NCBI RefSeq assembly: GCF_001429505.1
Contig: NZ_LMJW01000001.1
Location: 431,325 to 471,314, forward strand
Direction of reading: 5' to 3'
Source: Allobosea sp. Root483D1
Lineage (GTDB): Bacteria; Pseudomonadota; Alphaproteobacteria; Rhizobiales; Beijerinckiaceae
DNA: 39,990 bases
The notes beneath the pieces are model-generated. The model did not search any database. It was given only the letters and a program-made list of their open reading frames with translations, and had not been told where the DNA came from. Every line of letters begins with the position of its first letter. Position 1 is the stretch's first letter. Below, piece by piece: positions 31,775-39,990 of the stretch. The translations under genes were made by a program, and so were the position numbers.

Positions 31775-32755
31775 TCAATGCGCCCCGATCGTCGCGCGCA
31801 GGCGCGGATCGACCAATGCGTAGAGCAGGTCGACGATCAGGTTGATGCTGACGAACAGGAAGGAGATCAACATGAGATAGGCCGCCATGATCGGGATATC
31901 GACCTGCTGCACCGCCTTGAGGAAGAGCAGGCCCATGCCCGGCCACTGAAACACCGTCTCGGTGATGATGGCGAAAGCGATGATCGAGCCGAGCTGCAGG
32001 CCGGCGATGGTGATGACCGGCACCAGCGTGTTCTTCAGCGCATGACCGAAATGGATGGCGCGCGTCTTGAGGCCGCGGGCACGGGCGAACTTGATGTAGT
32101 CGGTGCGCAGCACCTCGAGCATCTCGGCCCGCACGAGGCGCATGATCAGCGTCATCTGGAACAGGCCGAGCGTGATCGACGGCAGGATCAGCGCCTTCCA
32201 GCCGGAGGCGGTCAAAAGCCCCGTCGTCCACCAGTTGCCGATCTTGACCACCTCGCCGCGCCCGAAGGAAGGCAGCCAGCCGAGCGTCACCGAGAACAGG
32301 TAGATCAGGAGGATGCCGATCAGGAAGGTCGGCAGGCTGATGCCGACGAGCGAGACCGTCTGGAAGATCTTCGCCAGCCAGCTGTCACGGCGAAGCGCCG
32401 TGTAGACGCCCATGGGTATGCCGACCAGCAGCGAGAACAGCGCCGACATGAAGGCGAGTTCCAGCGTCGCCGGCGCGCGTTCGCCGAGCAGCGAGATCAC
32501 CGGCAGGCGGAACTGGTAGGAGACGCCGAATTCGAGCCGCGCCGCGTTGTAGATGTAGCGCGCGAACTGGACGACGACCGGCTCGTCGAGGCCGAGCGTC
32601 TGGCGCAGCTGCGCGACCTGCTCCTGCGGCGTGTCGACGCCGACCATCTGGTTCACCGGGTCGCCGACGAAGCGGAACATGGCGAAGGCGATGAGCGCGA
32701 CCGCGAGCATCACGATCAGCGACTGGAACAGCCGACGCAGAACAAATGCGAGCAT
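31775..32755 (-). CDS. Peptide-type ABC transporter permease, DppB-like (set 2)
   Basis: Predicted 326 aa. MLAFVLRRLFQSLIVMLAVA, the DTPQEQVAQLRQTLGLDEPV periplasmic segment, six helices, EAA loop YIKFARARGLKTRAIHFGHA and the C-terminal DLLYALVDPRLR are DppB-like. It parallels set 1 in order and length (326 versus 327). It lies 153 bp after the set-2 binding-protein gene with a terminator-like stem between. Confidence 0.92.
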   Translation of the reverse strand: MLAFVLRRLFQSLIVMLAVALIAFAMFRFVGDPVNQMVGVDTPQEQVAQLRQTLGLDEPVVVQFARYIYNAARLEFGVSYQFRLPVISLLGERAPATLELAFMSALFSLLVGIPMGVYTALRRDSWLAKIFQTVSLVGISLPTFLIGILLIYLFSVTLGWLPSFGRGEVVKIGNWWTTGLLTASGWKALILPSITLGLFQMTLIMRLVRAEMLEVLRTDYIKFARARGLKTRAIHFGHALKNTLVPVITIAGLQLGSIIAFAIITETVFQWPGMGLLFLKAVQQVDIPIMAAYLMLISFLFVSINLIVDLLYALVDPRLRATIGAH

Positions 32756-32814
32756 GTTCGCCCTTACAAGGAAACCGAAGCCGTCCCGCGCGGAACGGCG
32801 TTCTGAGCCGGACC

Positions 32815-32839
32815 CGATCGGATCGACTCGATCCGATCG
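32815..32839. repeat. Perfect 11-bp palindrome in the SBP2-permease gap
   Basis: CGATCGGATCG (32815-32825) and CGATCCGATCG (32829-32839) with a 3-nt loop. It lies between the terminator-like stem and the set-2 DppB-like start. Operator or second attenuator are possible; there is no T-tract. Confidence 0.45.
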
Positions 32840-32868
32840 ATAGGCCCGTCTCTCACTGCAGATAGAGA

Positions 32869-32901
32869 AAGGGCGCGTGGGCTCGTCGCCCGCGCGCCCT
32901 T
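32869..32901 (-). terminator. Terminator-like stem after SBP set 2
   Basis: On the minus strand AAGGGCGCGCGGGC, a 5-nt loop, and GCCCACGCGCCCTT form a 14-bp stem with one G-T pair, followed by TCTCTATC. It begins 8 nt after the SBP stop. It is expected to cut transcription partly, giving high binding-protein and lower permease expression. Confidence 0.7.
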
Positions 32902-32908
32902 CAGGCCC

Positions 32909-34498
32909 TTACTGCTCCTTGGTGGCGTAGTAGAGCAGCACCGAATTGTCGGCGCGCTGGGCGAGCTTCACCTTCTTCGACACTCCCCAGGCCAAGGCCT
33001 GCTGATGCAGCGGGATGTAGGAGAACTCGTCGACGGTCATCTTGTAGGCCTCGCCAATCATCGCATTGCGCTTGGCGGTGTCCGACTCGACCAGGATCTT
33101 GTCGGTCAGCTCGTCGACCTTCTTGTTGCAGTAATTGCCGAGATTCGACTCACCGCGCGAGGAGCCGGCGACATCGCGGCAGCCGAGGATGTCATAGAGG
33201 ACATTGTGGCTGTCGAAGGTGCCGGGGGTCCAGCCGAGCAGGTAGAACGAGGTCTTGTAGCCGCCGGGCTTCAGCACCTTGGCGAAGTACTGCGCCTTGG
33301 GCTGTGCGTTGAGGTTCACCTTGACGCCGATGCGGGCGAGCATGCCGACCACGGCCTGGCAGATCTGGCCGTCATTGACGTAGCGGTCGTTCGGGCAGTC
33401 CATGCCGAGCTCGAAGCCGTTCGGATAGCCGGCCTCGGCGAGCAGCTTCTTGGAGGCCTCGGCGTCGAACTTGGCGCGGGTGAAGCCGGCGGTCGGGAAC
33501 AGCTCCGGCGCGATCATCAGCGGCGACGGGGTCGACAGCCCGCGCATGACGCGGCTCTTGATCGTCTCGATGTCGACGGCCTGGTAGAAGGCCTGACGGA
33601 CCTTGACGTCCTTGAAGGGGTTCTTGCCCTTGACGCTCGACTCGAGCAGTTCGTCGCGGGTCTGATCGAAGCCGAGGAAGATGGTACGCAGCTCAGGACC
33701 GGTCAGGACCTGGGCGTTGCCCGAGGCGTTGACGCGCTGGATGTCCTGGATCGGAACCGGCTCGATCACGTCGACTTCGCCCGAAAGCAGCGCGGCGACG
33801 CGGGTCGCGTCCGAGGAGATCGGCGTGAAGATGATCTCCTTGATATTGCCGTCGATCTTCTTCCAGTAGTTCTCGTTGAACTTGAAGACGGTCTTCACGC
33901 CCGGCTGATGGCTCTCGATCTTGTAGGGGCCGGTGCCGTTCGCGTTGAGCGAGGCATGGCTCGGGGAGGTCGCGGCCGCCGGGGTCGGAGCGACGGCGTT
34001 GTTCGCCTCCGCCCACTTCTTCGACATGATGTACCAGGTGTCCCACTGCGCGTTCAGGATCGGGTTCGGCGCGGTCAGGACGACATCGACCGTGTGGTCG
34101 TCGACCTTGACGAACTTGGCGCTGGTCGGGATGCGGGTGGTGAAGTTCGAGCCCGTGGCGCGAACACGGTCAGCCGAGAAGAGCACGTCATCGGCGGTGA
34201 AATCCGAGCCGTCATGGAACTTGACGCCCTTGCGCAGGAAGAAGCGCCATTTCAGGCCGTCGTCGGAAACTTCCCACTTCTCGGCGAGCGCCGGCTCGAT
34301 CTTGAGGTCCTTGCCGCGCGCCGTCAGGCCTTCATAGGGATGGCCGAGATGGGCGTTCGTGGTGGTTTCGTTGACGGTGTAGGGGTCGAGCGACTTGAGC
34401 TCGCCCTGGTTGGCGTATCGCAAGGTCTGGGCTTGCGCAGCCCCGCACATCAAGGCCAGGGCCGCTACGGCTGCCAGGCAATGGGTCTTGAACGACAT
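32909..34498 (-). CDS. ABC transporter substrate-binding protein, family 5 (set 2)
   Basis: Predicted 529-aa periplasmic protein with signal peptide CLAAVAALALMCGAAQAQ (cleavage near residue 23). SBP_bac_5 landmarks are LRYANQGELKSLDPYTVNET, KWEVSDDGLKWRFFLRKGVK followed by FHDGSDFTADDVLFSADRV, and NANGTGPYKIESHQPG. It shares order and length with the set-1 binding protein but is clearly diverged, so the ligands may differ. The start at 34498 gives a normal signal peptide; an ATG ten codons earlier is less suitable. It is the first gene of the transporter locus. Confidence 0.93.
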   Translation of the reverse strand: MSFKTHCLAAVAALALMCGAAQAQTLRYANQGELKSLDPYTVNETTTNAHLGHPYEGLTARGKDLKIEPALAEKWEVSDDGLKWRFFLRKGVKFHDGSDFTADDVLFSADRVRATGSNFTTRIPTSAKFVKVDDHTVDVVLTAPNPILNAQWDTWYIMSKKWAEANNAVAPTPAAATSPSHASLNANGTGPYKIESHQPGVKTVFKFNENYWKKIDGNIKEIIFTPISSDATRVAALLSGEVDVIEPVPIQDIQRVNASGNAQVLTGPELRTIFLGFDQTRDELLESSVKGKNPFKDVKVRQAFYQAVDIETIKSRVMRGLSTPSPLMIAPELFPTAGFTRAKFDAEASKKLLAEAGYPNGFELGMDCPNDRYVNDGQICQAVVGMLARIGVKVNLNAQPKAQYFAKVLKPGGYKTSFYLLGWTPGTFDSHNVLYDILGCRDVAGSSRGESNLGNYCNKKVDELTDKILVESDTAKRNAMIGEAYKMTVDEFSYIPLHQQALAWGVSKKVKLAQRADNSVLLYYATKEQ

Positions 34499-34734
34499 GT
34501 GAGACTGCTCCCGATTGGTTAGAACCACTCCTCCCCAGGAGCGGTGCCGGCTGCCAGCTTATTTTGGCGGCACGCCGACGAAGGCGGCAGATTAATGACG
34601 GTTCGAAGCCCGCGTCCAGTGCGGCCGATCGACTTCGTTCCAGATCGAACTTTGTTGCGAATCTTACTAATACGACGCACGAAGCTGCGAAGGGCGGGTA
34701 GAAGCCTCGCAAGGAAGCGCCCCGCCCTGCATCC

Positions 34735-35883
34735 TCAGCGGGCCAGCTCCACGATCAGCGCACGGACGAAGGCCGTGCCGGCATCCAGCTGAGCCACCGT
34801 GAGGAACTCATCCGGCTGGTGCGCCTGGGCGATATCGCCGGGGCCGCAGACCACGGTCGACCAGCCTGCCGCCTGGAACAAGCCACCCTCGGTGCCGTAG
34901 GCAACGACATGGCTGGCGTTGTCGCCCGTGATACGGCGCGACAGCGTCTCGGCCATGCCCTCTTTCTCCGGCGCCAGCGGCGGCGTCTGCGAGGTGATCT
35001 CCATGATGATGCCGGTTTCGGGTGCGATCGCCTTCATCGGCGCCTCCAGCTCGGCGATCTTCGCCCGGTAGCGCGCGACGTAGTCGGTATCGTCGCCGGG
35101 CATGACCCGGACCTCGTGGCTGAAGCTGGCATGCTCGGCGGTGATGTTGACCGCCGTGCCGCCGGCGACGACGCCGACATGCAGCGTCGAGTAAGGCGGC
35201 TCGAACGCGATGCCGGGCTGCGCCTTCGCCTTGTTCTCCTGCATGACGTCGTCGTGCCAGGCGATCAGCTTGCCGGCGACCATCACGGCGGGAACGCCGA
35301 TGTCGACGCGGCTCGAATGCACGGCGTGTCCGCGCACCGTCGTCTTCATGCGCGTACCGCCCTTATGGCCGGTGACGACCTGCATCATCGAGGGCTCGCC
35401 GACGATCACCGCGGACGGCGTCAATCCAGCCGCCGCCATGGCGTCGATCATGATCGCGGCACCGATGCAGCCGACCTCTTCGTCATAGGAGAGCGCGATG
35501 TGGAAGGGACGCTTCAGCCCGGCTTCGAGCATCTCCGGCACCAGAGCCAGTGCGATCGCGTCGAAACCCTTCATGTCGCAGCTGCCGCGGCCATAGAGCT
35601 TGCCGTCGCGCTCGGTCAGCGTCCATGGATCGGAACTCCAGTCCTGGCCTTCGACCGGCACCACGTCGGTATGGCCGGAGAGGACGACACCGCCGGCGAC
35701 CTGCGGGCCGACCGTCGCGTAGAGATTGGCCTTCTCCCCGTCCGGGCTCGGCACGATCGTGCTCGCGACACCATGCGCGGCGAGGTAGTCGCGGCAGAAA
35801 TTGATCAGCTCGAGATTGCTGCGCCAGGATTCGGTGTTGAACGACACCAGCTTGGCCAGCATCTCTTTCGGGGAATAACGCAC
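34735..35883 (-). CDS. argE: Acetylornithine deacetylase (M20 family, ArgE-type)
   Basis: Predicted 382 aa, the usual ArgE length. Metal-site motifs are [20 protein letters not shown] (His/Asp), [20 protein letters not shown] (bridging Asp) and the catalytic [19 protein letters not shown] and the dimerisation lid follow. The reaction is N-acetyl-L-ornithine to ornithine plus acetate, but M20 relatives with other N-acyl substrates look alike. I start at the GTG at 35883 ([15 protein letters not shown]) with GGAG upstream. Longer readings would run into the divergent dehydratase gene. It lies 236 bp upstream of the ABC transporter genes on the same strand. Confidence 0.88.
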   Translation of the reverse strand: MRYSPKEMLAKLVSFNTESWRSNLELINFCRDYLAAHGVASTIVPSPDGEKANLYATVGPQVAGGVVLSGHTDVVPVEGQDWSSDPWTLTERDGKLYGRGSCDMKGFDAIALALVPEMLEAGLKRPFHIALSYDEEVGCIGAAIMIDAMAAAGLTPSAVIVGEPSMMQVVTGHKGGTRMKTTVRGHAVHSSRVDIGVPAVMVAGKLIAWHDDVMQENKAKAQPGIAFEPPYSTLHVGVVAGGTAVNITAEHASFSHEVRVMPGDDTDYVARYRAKIAELEAPMKAIAPETGIIMEITSQTPPLAPEKEGMAETLSRRITGDNASHVVAYGTEGGLFQAAGWSTVVCGPGDIAQAHQPDEFLTVAQLDAGTAFVRALIVELAR

Positions 35884-35930
35884 GGGTGAAAATCTCCAGA
35901 AACTGGCCGACAGGCATGAACCGTGCCGGC

Positions 35931-35958
35931 AGGCTACGCTGGCATTGCCTGTCGTCAA
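35931..35958 (-). promoter_or_regulatory. Candidate promoter of argE
   Basis: Minus strand TTGACG (35958-35953), 16-bp spacer, TAGCCT (35936-35931). The -35 fits well (5 of 6) and the -10 is weak. It lies in the 151-bp divergent gap between argE and the dehydratase gene. Confidence 0.4.
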
Positions 35959-36034
35959 TCGGTTCTCGGCGCTTGACCGGGCTGCGCCCGACGCGCTGTT
36001 GTGCCGGCCAAGCACGGAGCCCTGTGAGTCCGCC

Positions 36035-37003
36035 ATGAACTTCGACGTCACCCTCGCCGACATCCAGGCAGCCGCTACCCGCATCGCCGGCAAGGTCCGG
36101 CGCACACCGACCTTCATGAGCGCCGGCCTCTCGGCCAGGCTCGGGGTCGAGACCGTGGTCAAGGTCGAGAGCCTGCAGCTCGCCGGCTCTTTCAAGGTCC
36201 GCGGCTGCTACAACAAGCTGCTCGGCCTGTCCGAGGCCGAGAGGGCGCGCGGCGTCGTCACCGTCTCCGGCGGCAACCACGCCATCGCCGTCTCGCTGGT
36301 CGCCAGCATGCTCGGCATCAAGGCTCTGGTGCTGATGCCGAAGAATGTCGCCCCGCTGAACATCCGCCTGACGCAGGAGGCCGGCGGCGAGGTCGAGCTC
36401 TGCGAGGACGCGCTCGCCGCCTTCTCCAAAGCGGAGGAGTATGAGGGCAAGGGCAAGACCCATGTCCACTCCTATGACGATCCGGCGATCATCGCCGGGC
36501 ACGGCACGGTCGGCCTCGAACTCGCGGCCGATGCCGGCGGGCGGATCGACCACGTCTTCATCTCGATCGGCGGCGGCGGCTTCTCGGCCGGCGTCGGCGC
36601 GGCGCTGAAAGGGCTCGATCCGGCCGTGCGCATCCACGGCGTCGAGACCGAGGGCGCCACCACTATGACGCAGGCGCTCGAAGCCGGAAAGCCGGTGCCG
36701 ATCCGCCCGACCTCGATCGCCCGCACGCTCGGCGCTCCCTTCGCGACCGAGCGCACCATGGCGGCGGCGCGCCAGTTCCTCGAGGAGATCGTGGTCGTGC
36801 CCGACGCTGAAGCCGTGCGCGAGCTGGTCTGGGTGCTGCAGAACGGCCGCGTCCTGCTCGAACCGGCCGCCTCCTGCACGGTCGCCGCAGCGATGGCGCG
36901 CAAGGACCAGTTCAAGCCAGGCGAGCGCATCGCGCTGGTGCTGTGCGGCTCGAACGTGGCGCTCGACGACATCGAGCGCTGGCGGCAGGAATTCGGGGTC
37001 TGA
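36035..37003 (+). CDS. PLP-dependent threonine/serine dehydratase
   Basis: Predicted 322 aa of fold type II. The PLP lysine is in [10 protein letters not shown] (near residue 55), the substrate-carboxylate loop is SGGNHAIA, and the phosphate-binding glycine loop is [10 protein letters not shown], with a C-terminal CGSNV. It has no ACT regulatory domain, so it is the short catabolic form (about 320 aa) rather than biosynthetic IlvA. The substrate may be threonine, serine or hydroxy-amino acids; EutB-like hydroxyectoine dehydratases are similar. It is divergent from argE. A stem-loop follows at 37011-37041. Confidence 0.87.
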   Translation: MNFDVTLADIQAAATRIAGKVRRTPTFMSAGLSARLGVETVVKVESLQLAGSFKVRGCYNKLLGLSEAERARGVVTVSGGNHAIAVSLVASMLGIKALVLMPKNVAPLNIRLTQEAGGEVELCEDALAAFSKAEEYEGKGKTHVHSYDDPAIIAGHGTVGLELAADAGGRIDHVFISIGGGGFSAGVGAALKGLDPAVRIHGVETEGATTMTQALEAGKPVPIRPTSIARTLGAPFATERTMAAARQFLEEIVVVPDAEAVRELVWVLQNGRVLLEPAASCTVAAAMARKDQFKPGERIALVLCGSNVALDDIERWRQEFGV

Positions 37004-37010
37004 ACCGGCC

Positions 37011-37041
37011 CGAAGGCGCGCCGGCTACCGGCGTGCCTTCG
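37011..37041. terminator. Bidirectional terminator-like hairpin after the dehydratase
   Basis: CGAAGGCGCGCCGG (37011-37024), loop CTA, CCGGCGTGCCTTCG (37028-37041): 13 of 14 pairs plus one G-T. It is followed by ATTTCAT on the plus strand. It lies between the converging dehydratase and Gly/Tyr-rich genes. Confidence 0.65.
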
Positions 37042-37061
37042 ATTTCATACGCCGTCCGGTC

Positions 37062-37649
37062 TCAAGGAATAACCGCCCCGCGAGCCCGCCCACCGGCAAC
37101 GCGGCAGGAGCAGCCGGCGCCGAGATCGGACGGGTTGATCAGCTTGCAGGTGCGCACAGGCGTCTGACAATAGTCGCCGATGCCCGAGGACATCGGTGCG
37201 GCGTAGTAAGGCTCGGCATAATACTGCCGGCGGGGATAGTAGGGCGCGTCGTAATAGCCGGAGTCGCCGTAATAGTAGGGATACGCCGCCGCCGCGCCGA
37301 GGACCGTGCCGGCCGCCAGAGCTCCGGCGCCCCACCCCCAGCCGCCGCCGTAATAGCCGCGCCGCCCGTAATAACCACCACCACCATACCAGCGATTGGG
37401 CCGATAGCCCCAAGCCGCGCCGCCGCGATAGAAGCCGCCGCGATAACCATAGCCTCCGAGGCCCGCGCGGTATCCGCCAAAGCTTCGTCCGCCCAGACCG
37501 AAGCGATGCCCGCCGCCGAACGCACCGCCACCGGCGCGGATCCCCCCGCCGTGGAAGCCTCTGCCACCAAATCCTTGGGCCGAAGCGTCATTGGCGGCGA
37601 AGACGAACAAGGGAACGAGCGAAGCGGCAAGAACAATCAGGCGGCGCAT
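37062..37649 (-). CDS. Secreted Gly/Tyr-rich protein with Cys-rich tail
   Basis: Predicted 195 aa. A signal peptide MRRLIVLAASLVPLFVFAAN (to about residue 25, ASAQ) precedes a low-complexity body rich in GG, GYY and GGY, including YRGGFYRGGAAWGYR and YYGRRGYYGGGWGWG. A short hydrophobic alanine run lies in the middle. The tail, from DYCQTPVRTCKLINPSDLGA to GCSCRVAGGRARG, has four Cys and resembles tails of other rhizobial small secreted proteins. GGGAGG precedes the ATG. Function is unknown; a cell-envelope or matrix protein is a reasonable guess. Confidence 0.78.
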   Translation of the reverse strand: MRRLIVLAASLVPLFVFAANDASAQGFGGRGFHGGGIRAGGGAFGGGHRFGLGGRSFGGYRAGLGGYGYRGGFYRGGAAWGYRPNRWYGGGGYYGRRGYYGGGWGWGAGALAAGTVLGAAAAYPYYYGDSGYYDAPYYPRRQYYAEPYYAAPMSSGIGDYCQTPVRTCKLINPSDLGAGCSCRVAGGRARGAVIP

Positions 37650-37730
37650 GGCGGCCTCCCATTCGAGGCGAGGATGGTCGACCCTCAACGCGCGAGCGCC
37701 GCCGCGGTTCCCAGGCCCTCGCGGTGCGTC

Positions 37731-38681
37731 TCAGAAATAACGCGCCAGGTTCCGCCGGATGCGCTCCAGGGGCGGAACATCCGCAGCGGGTGGCACGAAT
37801 GCCTGGCCAGTGATCGTCTCGAACGCCTTGATATAGACCTGCGAGGTCTGCTCGATCAGTTCGTCCGGAATCTCCGGGATCGGCTCGTTATAGGGGTCGC
37901 AGCGGGCCGCGACCCAGTTGCGGACGAAATCCTTGTCGAAGCTCTCGGGCTTTTCGCCTTTCGCGAAACGCCCGGGATAGCTGCCGGCGAACCAGTAACG
38001 GCTCGAATCGGGGGTGTGGATTTCGTCGGCCAGGATGATCCTGCCCTCGGCATCGGTGCCGAACTCGTATTTGGTGTCGGCGAGGATGAGGCCACGTTCG
38101 GTCGCGAGCTTCTGTCCGCGAGCGAACAGCGCCAGCGCATAGGCCGACAGCGTCTCCCACTGCGCCTTGGTCAGCAGGCCCTGCTCCAGGATCTCAGTCG
38201 GCGAGAGCGGCTCGTCATGACCCCCGTCGAAAGCCTTGCTGGTCGGCGTGATGATCGCCTGCGGCAAGGCCTCGTTGTCGCGCAACCCGTCAGGGAAGCT
38301 TGCGCCGTACATCTGCCGCTGGCCCTGCTTGTACATGGTCAGGATCGAGGTGCCGGTGGTGCCGGCGAGATAGCCGCGCACCACGATCTCGACCGGCAGG
38401 ATGTCGAGCCGCTGTCCGACCACGACATTCGGGTCGGGATAGTCGAGCACGTGGTTCGGGCAGATGTCCGCCGTCTGCTCGAAGCAGAAGCGCGCCGTCT
38501 GCGTCAGCACCTGGCCCTTGAACGGGATGCAGGCGATGGCGCGGTCGAAGGCGCTGAGCCGGTCGGTCGCAATGATGATCCGGCGCCCGTCCGGCAGGTC
38601 GTAATTCTCGCGGACCTTGCCACGGTAGTGGTTGGGCAGCTCCGGGATGGTGACATCGCGGATGGTGTTCGCCTCGGACAT
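37731..38681 (-). CDS. purC: Phosphoribosylaminoimidazole-succinocarboxamide synthase
   Basis: Predicted 316 aa. SAICAR synthase joins aspartate to CAIR in purine synthesis. Visible motifs are [65 protein letters not shown] and [15 protein letters not shown]. The length (about 316) is of the longer alphaproteobacterial purC type. The start at 38681 opens [16 protein letters not shown]; the frame runs 64 codons further upstream without support. It is divergent from the M20 gene with a 228-bp gap. Confidence 0.95.
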   Translation of the reverse strand: MSEANTIRDVTIPELPNHYRGKVRENYDLPDGRRIIIATDRLSAFDRAIACIPFKGQVLTQTARFCFEQTADICPNHVLDYPDPNVVVGQRLDILPVEIVVRGYLAGTTGTSILTMYKQGQRQMYGASFPDGLRDNEALPQAIITPTSKAFDGGHDEPLSPTEILEQGLLTKAQWETLSAYALALFARGQKLATERGLILADTKYEFGTDAEGRIILADEIHTPDSSRYWFAGSYPGRFAKGEKPESFDKDFVRNWVAARCDPYNEPIPEIPDELIEQTSQVYIKAFETITGQAFVPPAADVPPLERIRRNLARYF

Positions 38682-38909
38682 GGCAGCACTCGTCAGGTCG
38701 GAATCGCGTCCGGAGCGACAATCTCCGGTCTTGCGGCTCTTAGCTCTTTCGCTGCGATGTGGACAGCGGTCCATGACGCATTCGCCAGCCTCCCACCCCT
38801 CATGCCGCAATCGGCTTGGACAGGACGCGCCCGGCCGCGCTAGCTTGCGGGCTGGCAACCCGTTTCCTGCCAACTAATTTCTGCAAAGCCGCGACCTGTC
38901 GAGGACACA
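38682..38909. other. Divergent intergenic region, purC and M20 gene
   Basis: 228 bp without a convincing gene. For the plus direction TTGGAC followed 17 bp later by GCTAGC is a weak promoter candidate (about 38816-38850). No terminator, repeat or RNA gene was seen. Confidence 0.4.
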
Positions 38910-39990
38910 ATGCCCAAATCCGATCTCATCGCCGCGATCGAACCCGAGATCAGCGCGATCCGCCGCGACTTTCACCGCCATCCCGAGCTGCTCTTCGACG
39001 TCGAGCGCACCGCCGGCATCGTTGCCGACAAGCTGAAGGAGTGGGGCGTCGACGAGGTGGTGACCGGGATCGGGCGCACCGGTGTCGTCGGCGTCATCAA
39101 GGGCAAGGGCCAGGGTTCGGGCAAGGTCATCGGCCTGCGCGCCGACATGGACGCGCTGCCGATCCACGAGGAGACCAATCTCGAGCACCGCTCGACCGTG
39201 CCCGGCAAGATGCACGCCTGCGGCCATGACGGGCACACCGCGATGCTGCTCGGCGCCGCAAAGTATCTGGCCGACACTCGCGACTTCGACGGCACCGCGA
39301 TCGTGATTTTCCAGCCGGCCGAAGAAGGCGGCGGCGGCGGCAAGGAGATGTGCAAGGACGGGCTGATGGAGCGCTTCGGTGTGCAGGAGGTCTATGGCCT
39401 GCACAATATGCCGGGCCTGCCGATCGGCCAGTTCGCCATCCGCAAGGGGCCGATGATGGCGGCCGCCGACAAGTTCCTGCTGAAGCTCGAGGGCCGCGGC
39501 GGCCATGCCGCCAAGCCGAACGAGACGATCGACCCGCTGGTCGCCGCCTGCCAGCTCGTCACGGCGCTGCAGACCATCGCCTCGCGCAATGCCGACCCGC
39601 TCGATTCCCTCGTGGTCTCGGTGACGGCGCTGCAGGCGGGCACGGCCTTCAACGTCATCCCGCAGCATGTCGAGATCAAGGGCACGGTGCGCACGCTCTC
39701 GACCGAGATGCGCGACCTCGCCGAGAAGCGGCTGCGCGAGATCGTCGCCGGCACGACCCAGGCTTTCGGCCTGACCTATACGCTCGAATATGACCGCGGC
39801 TACCCGGTCACTTTCAACCATGCCGGCCAGACCGACTTCGTCACCAGCGCGACCAAGAGCGCCTTTGGCAAGGACGCGATCGACACCTCCGTGCCGCCGA
39901 CCATGGGCTCGGAGGACTTCTCCTTCATGCTCGAGGAGCGGCCGGGTGCCTACATCTTCATGGGCAATGGCGAGTCCGCCGGGCTGCACC
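38910..39990 (+). CDS. M20D family amidohydrolase (hippurate/indole-acetyl-amino-acid hydrolase type), 3' truncated
   Basis: The frame opens at ATG 38910 with GAGG five bases upstream and runs 360 codons to the window edge without a stop; the full length should be about 385. The M20D motifs are RRDFHRHPELLFDVERTAG, LRADMDALPIHEE, GKMHACGHDGHTAMLLGAAK (metal Cys, His) and FQPAEEGGGGGKEM (catalytic Glu), then the lid GRGGHAAKPNETIDP. Members hydrolyse N-acyl amino acids. The exact substrate is not predictable. It stands alone, divergent from purC. Confidence 0.93.
   Translation, partial: MPKSDLIAAIEPEISAIRRDFHRHPELLFDVERTAGIVADKLKEWGVDEVVTGIGRTGVVGVIKGKGQGSGKVIGLRADMDALPIHEETNLEHRSTVPGKMHACGHDGHTAMLLGAAKYLADTRDFDGTAIVIFQPAEEGGGGGKEMCKDGLMERFGVQEVYGLHNMPGLPIGQFAIRKGPMMAAADKFLLKLEGRGGHAAKPNETIDPLVAACQLVTALQTIASRNADPLDSLVVSVTALQAGTAFNVIPQHVEIKGTVRTLSTEMRDLAEKRLREIVAGTTQAFGLTYTLEYDRGYPVTFNHAGQTDFVTSATKSAFGKDAIDTSVPPTMGSEDFSFMLEERPGAYIFMGNGESAGLH

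Noticed and set aside
34499..34734. Small gene or RNA in the 236-bp gap upstream of SBP set 2
   Set aside because: No start with a ribosome site, no stable terminator and no tRNA-like fold seen; it is more likely the transporter promoter region.

Overview
The window is GC-rich chromosomal DNA from an alphaproteobacterium, most likely a Hyphomicrobiales (Rhizobiales) member of the Bosea/Beijerinckia/Methylobacterium kind. The evidence is a PodJ-like SEL1 polarity protein, the DUF3305/DUF3306/DUF6352/DUF6505 set beside a formate dehydrogenase, and intergenic palindromes of the rhizobial type. The genus call is inference. There is no rRNA, tRNA, CRISPR array, transposase or phage gene. Genes are packed tightly, with many 1-8 bp overlaps, and no stretch over 300 bp lacks a gene.

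Layout. (1) 1-3222, + strand: the end of a PodJ-like gene, then a TSUP (TauE/SafE) exporter overlapping a TIGR02186 membrane-anchored protein, flanked by related palindromes. (2) 3282-14566, - strand: a long formate dehydrogenase (FDH) locus. In transcription order it holds a biotin/lipoate-ligase-fold protein, DUF6505, DUF6352, DUF3305, DUF3306, an HTH-TorD fusion chaperone, a 64-aa Tat-signal protein, FdhA (Mo-bisMGD, Cys type), FdhB (Fe-S) and FdhC (cytochrome b). A strong intrinsic terminator follows, and then mobB and moeA. A 679-aa polyferredoxin is divergently transcribed at 14694-16733. (3) 16774-21329: a GNAT acetyltransferase, a secreted WD40-cytochrome c protein, TusA, Mrp/ApbC, a VOC protein, an SRPBCC protein and a 40-aa membrane peptide. 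(4) 21399-23456, - strand: DUF2478-fdhD-mobA, a second cofactor operon serving FDH. (5) 23637-24890: an O-antigen-ligase-like membrane protein. (6) 25017-34498, - strand: two tandem peptide-type ABC modules (SBP-permease-permease twice) sharing one ATPase pair, preceded by argE. (7) 36035-39990: a PLP-dependent threonine/serine dehydratase, a Gly/Tyr-rich secreted protein, purC, and an M20 amidohydrolase running off the window.

How the genes fit together. MoeA, MobB and MobA provide steps from molybdopterin to bis-MGD, and FdhD sulfurates the cofactor. The TorD-like chaperone and Tat signals deliver FdhA to the periplasm, FdhB wires it, and FdhC passes electrons to quinone. The DUF genes and the polyferredoxin sit in the same divergent unit and are the best candidate here for an undescribed FDH-linked maturation or electron-transfer system. 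A 17-bp inverted repeat (GATAA-N7-TTATC) occurs in front of the HTH-TorD/fdh operon and, with one mismatch, in the divergent promoter of the DUF operon and polyferredoxin. That is the best regulatory clue in the window. The other notable theme is palindromic repeats invading genes: one lies in frame inside DUF3306, and another pair supplies the Shine-Dalgarno and signal-peptide n-region of the WD40-cytochrome c gene.
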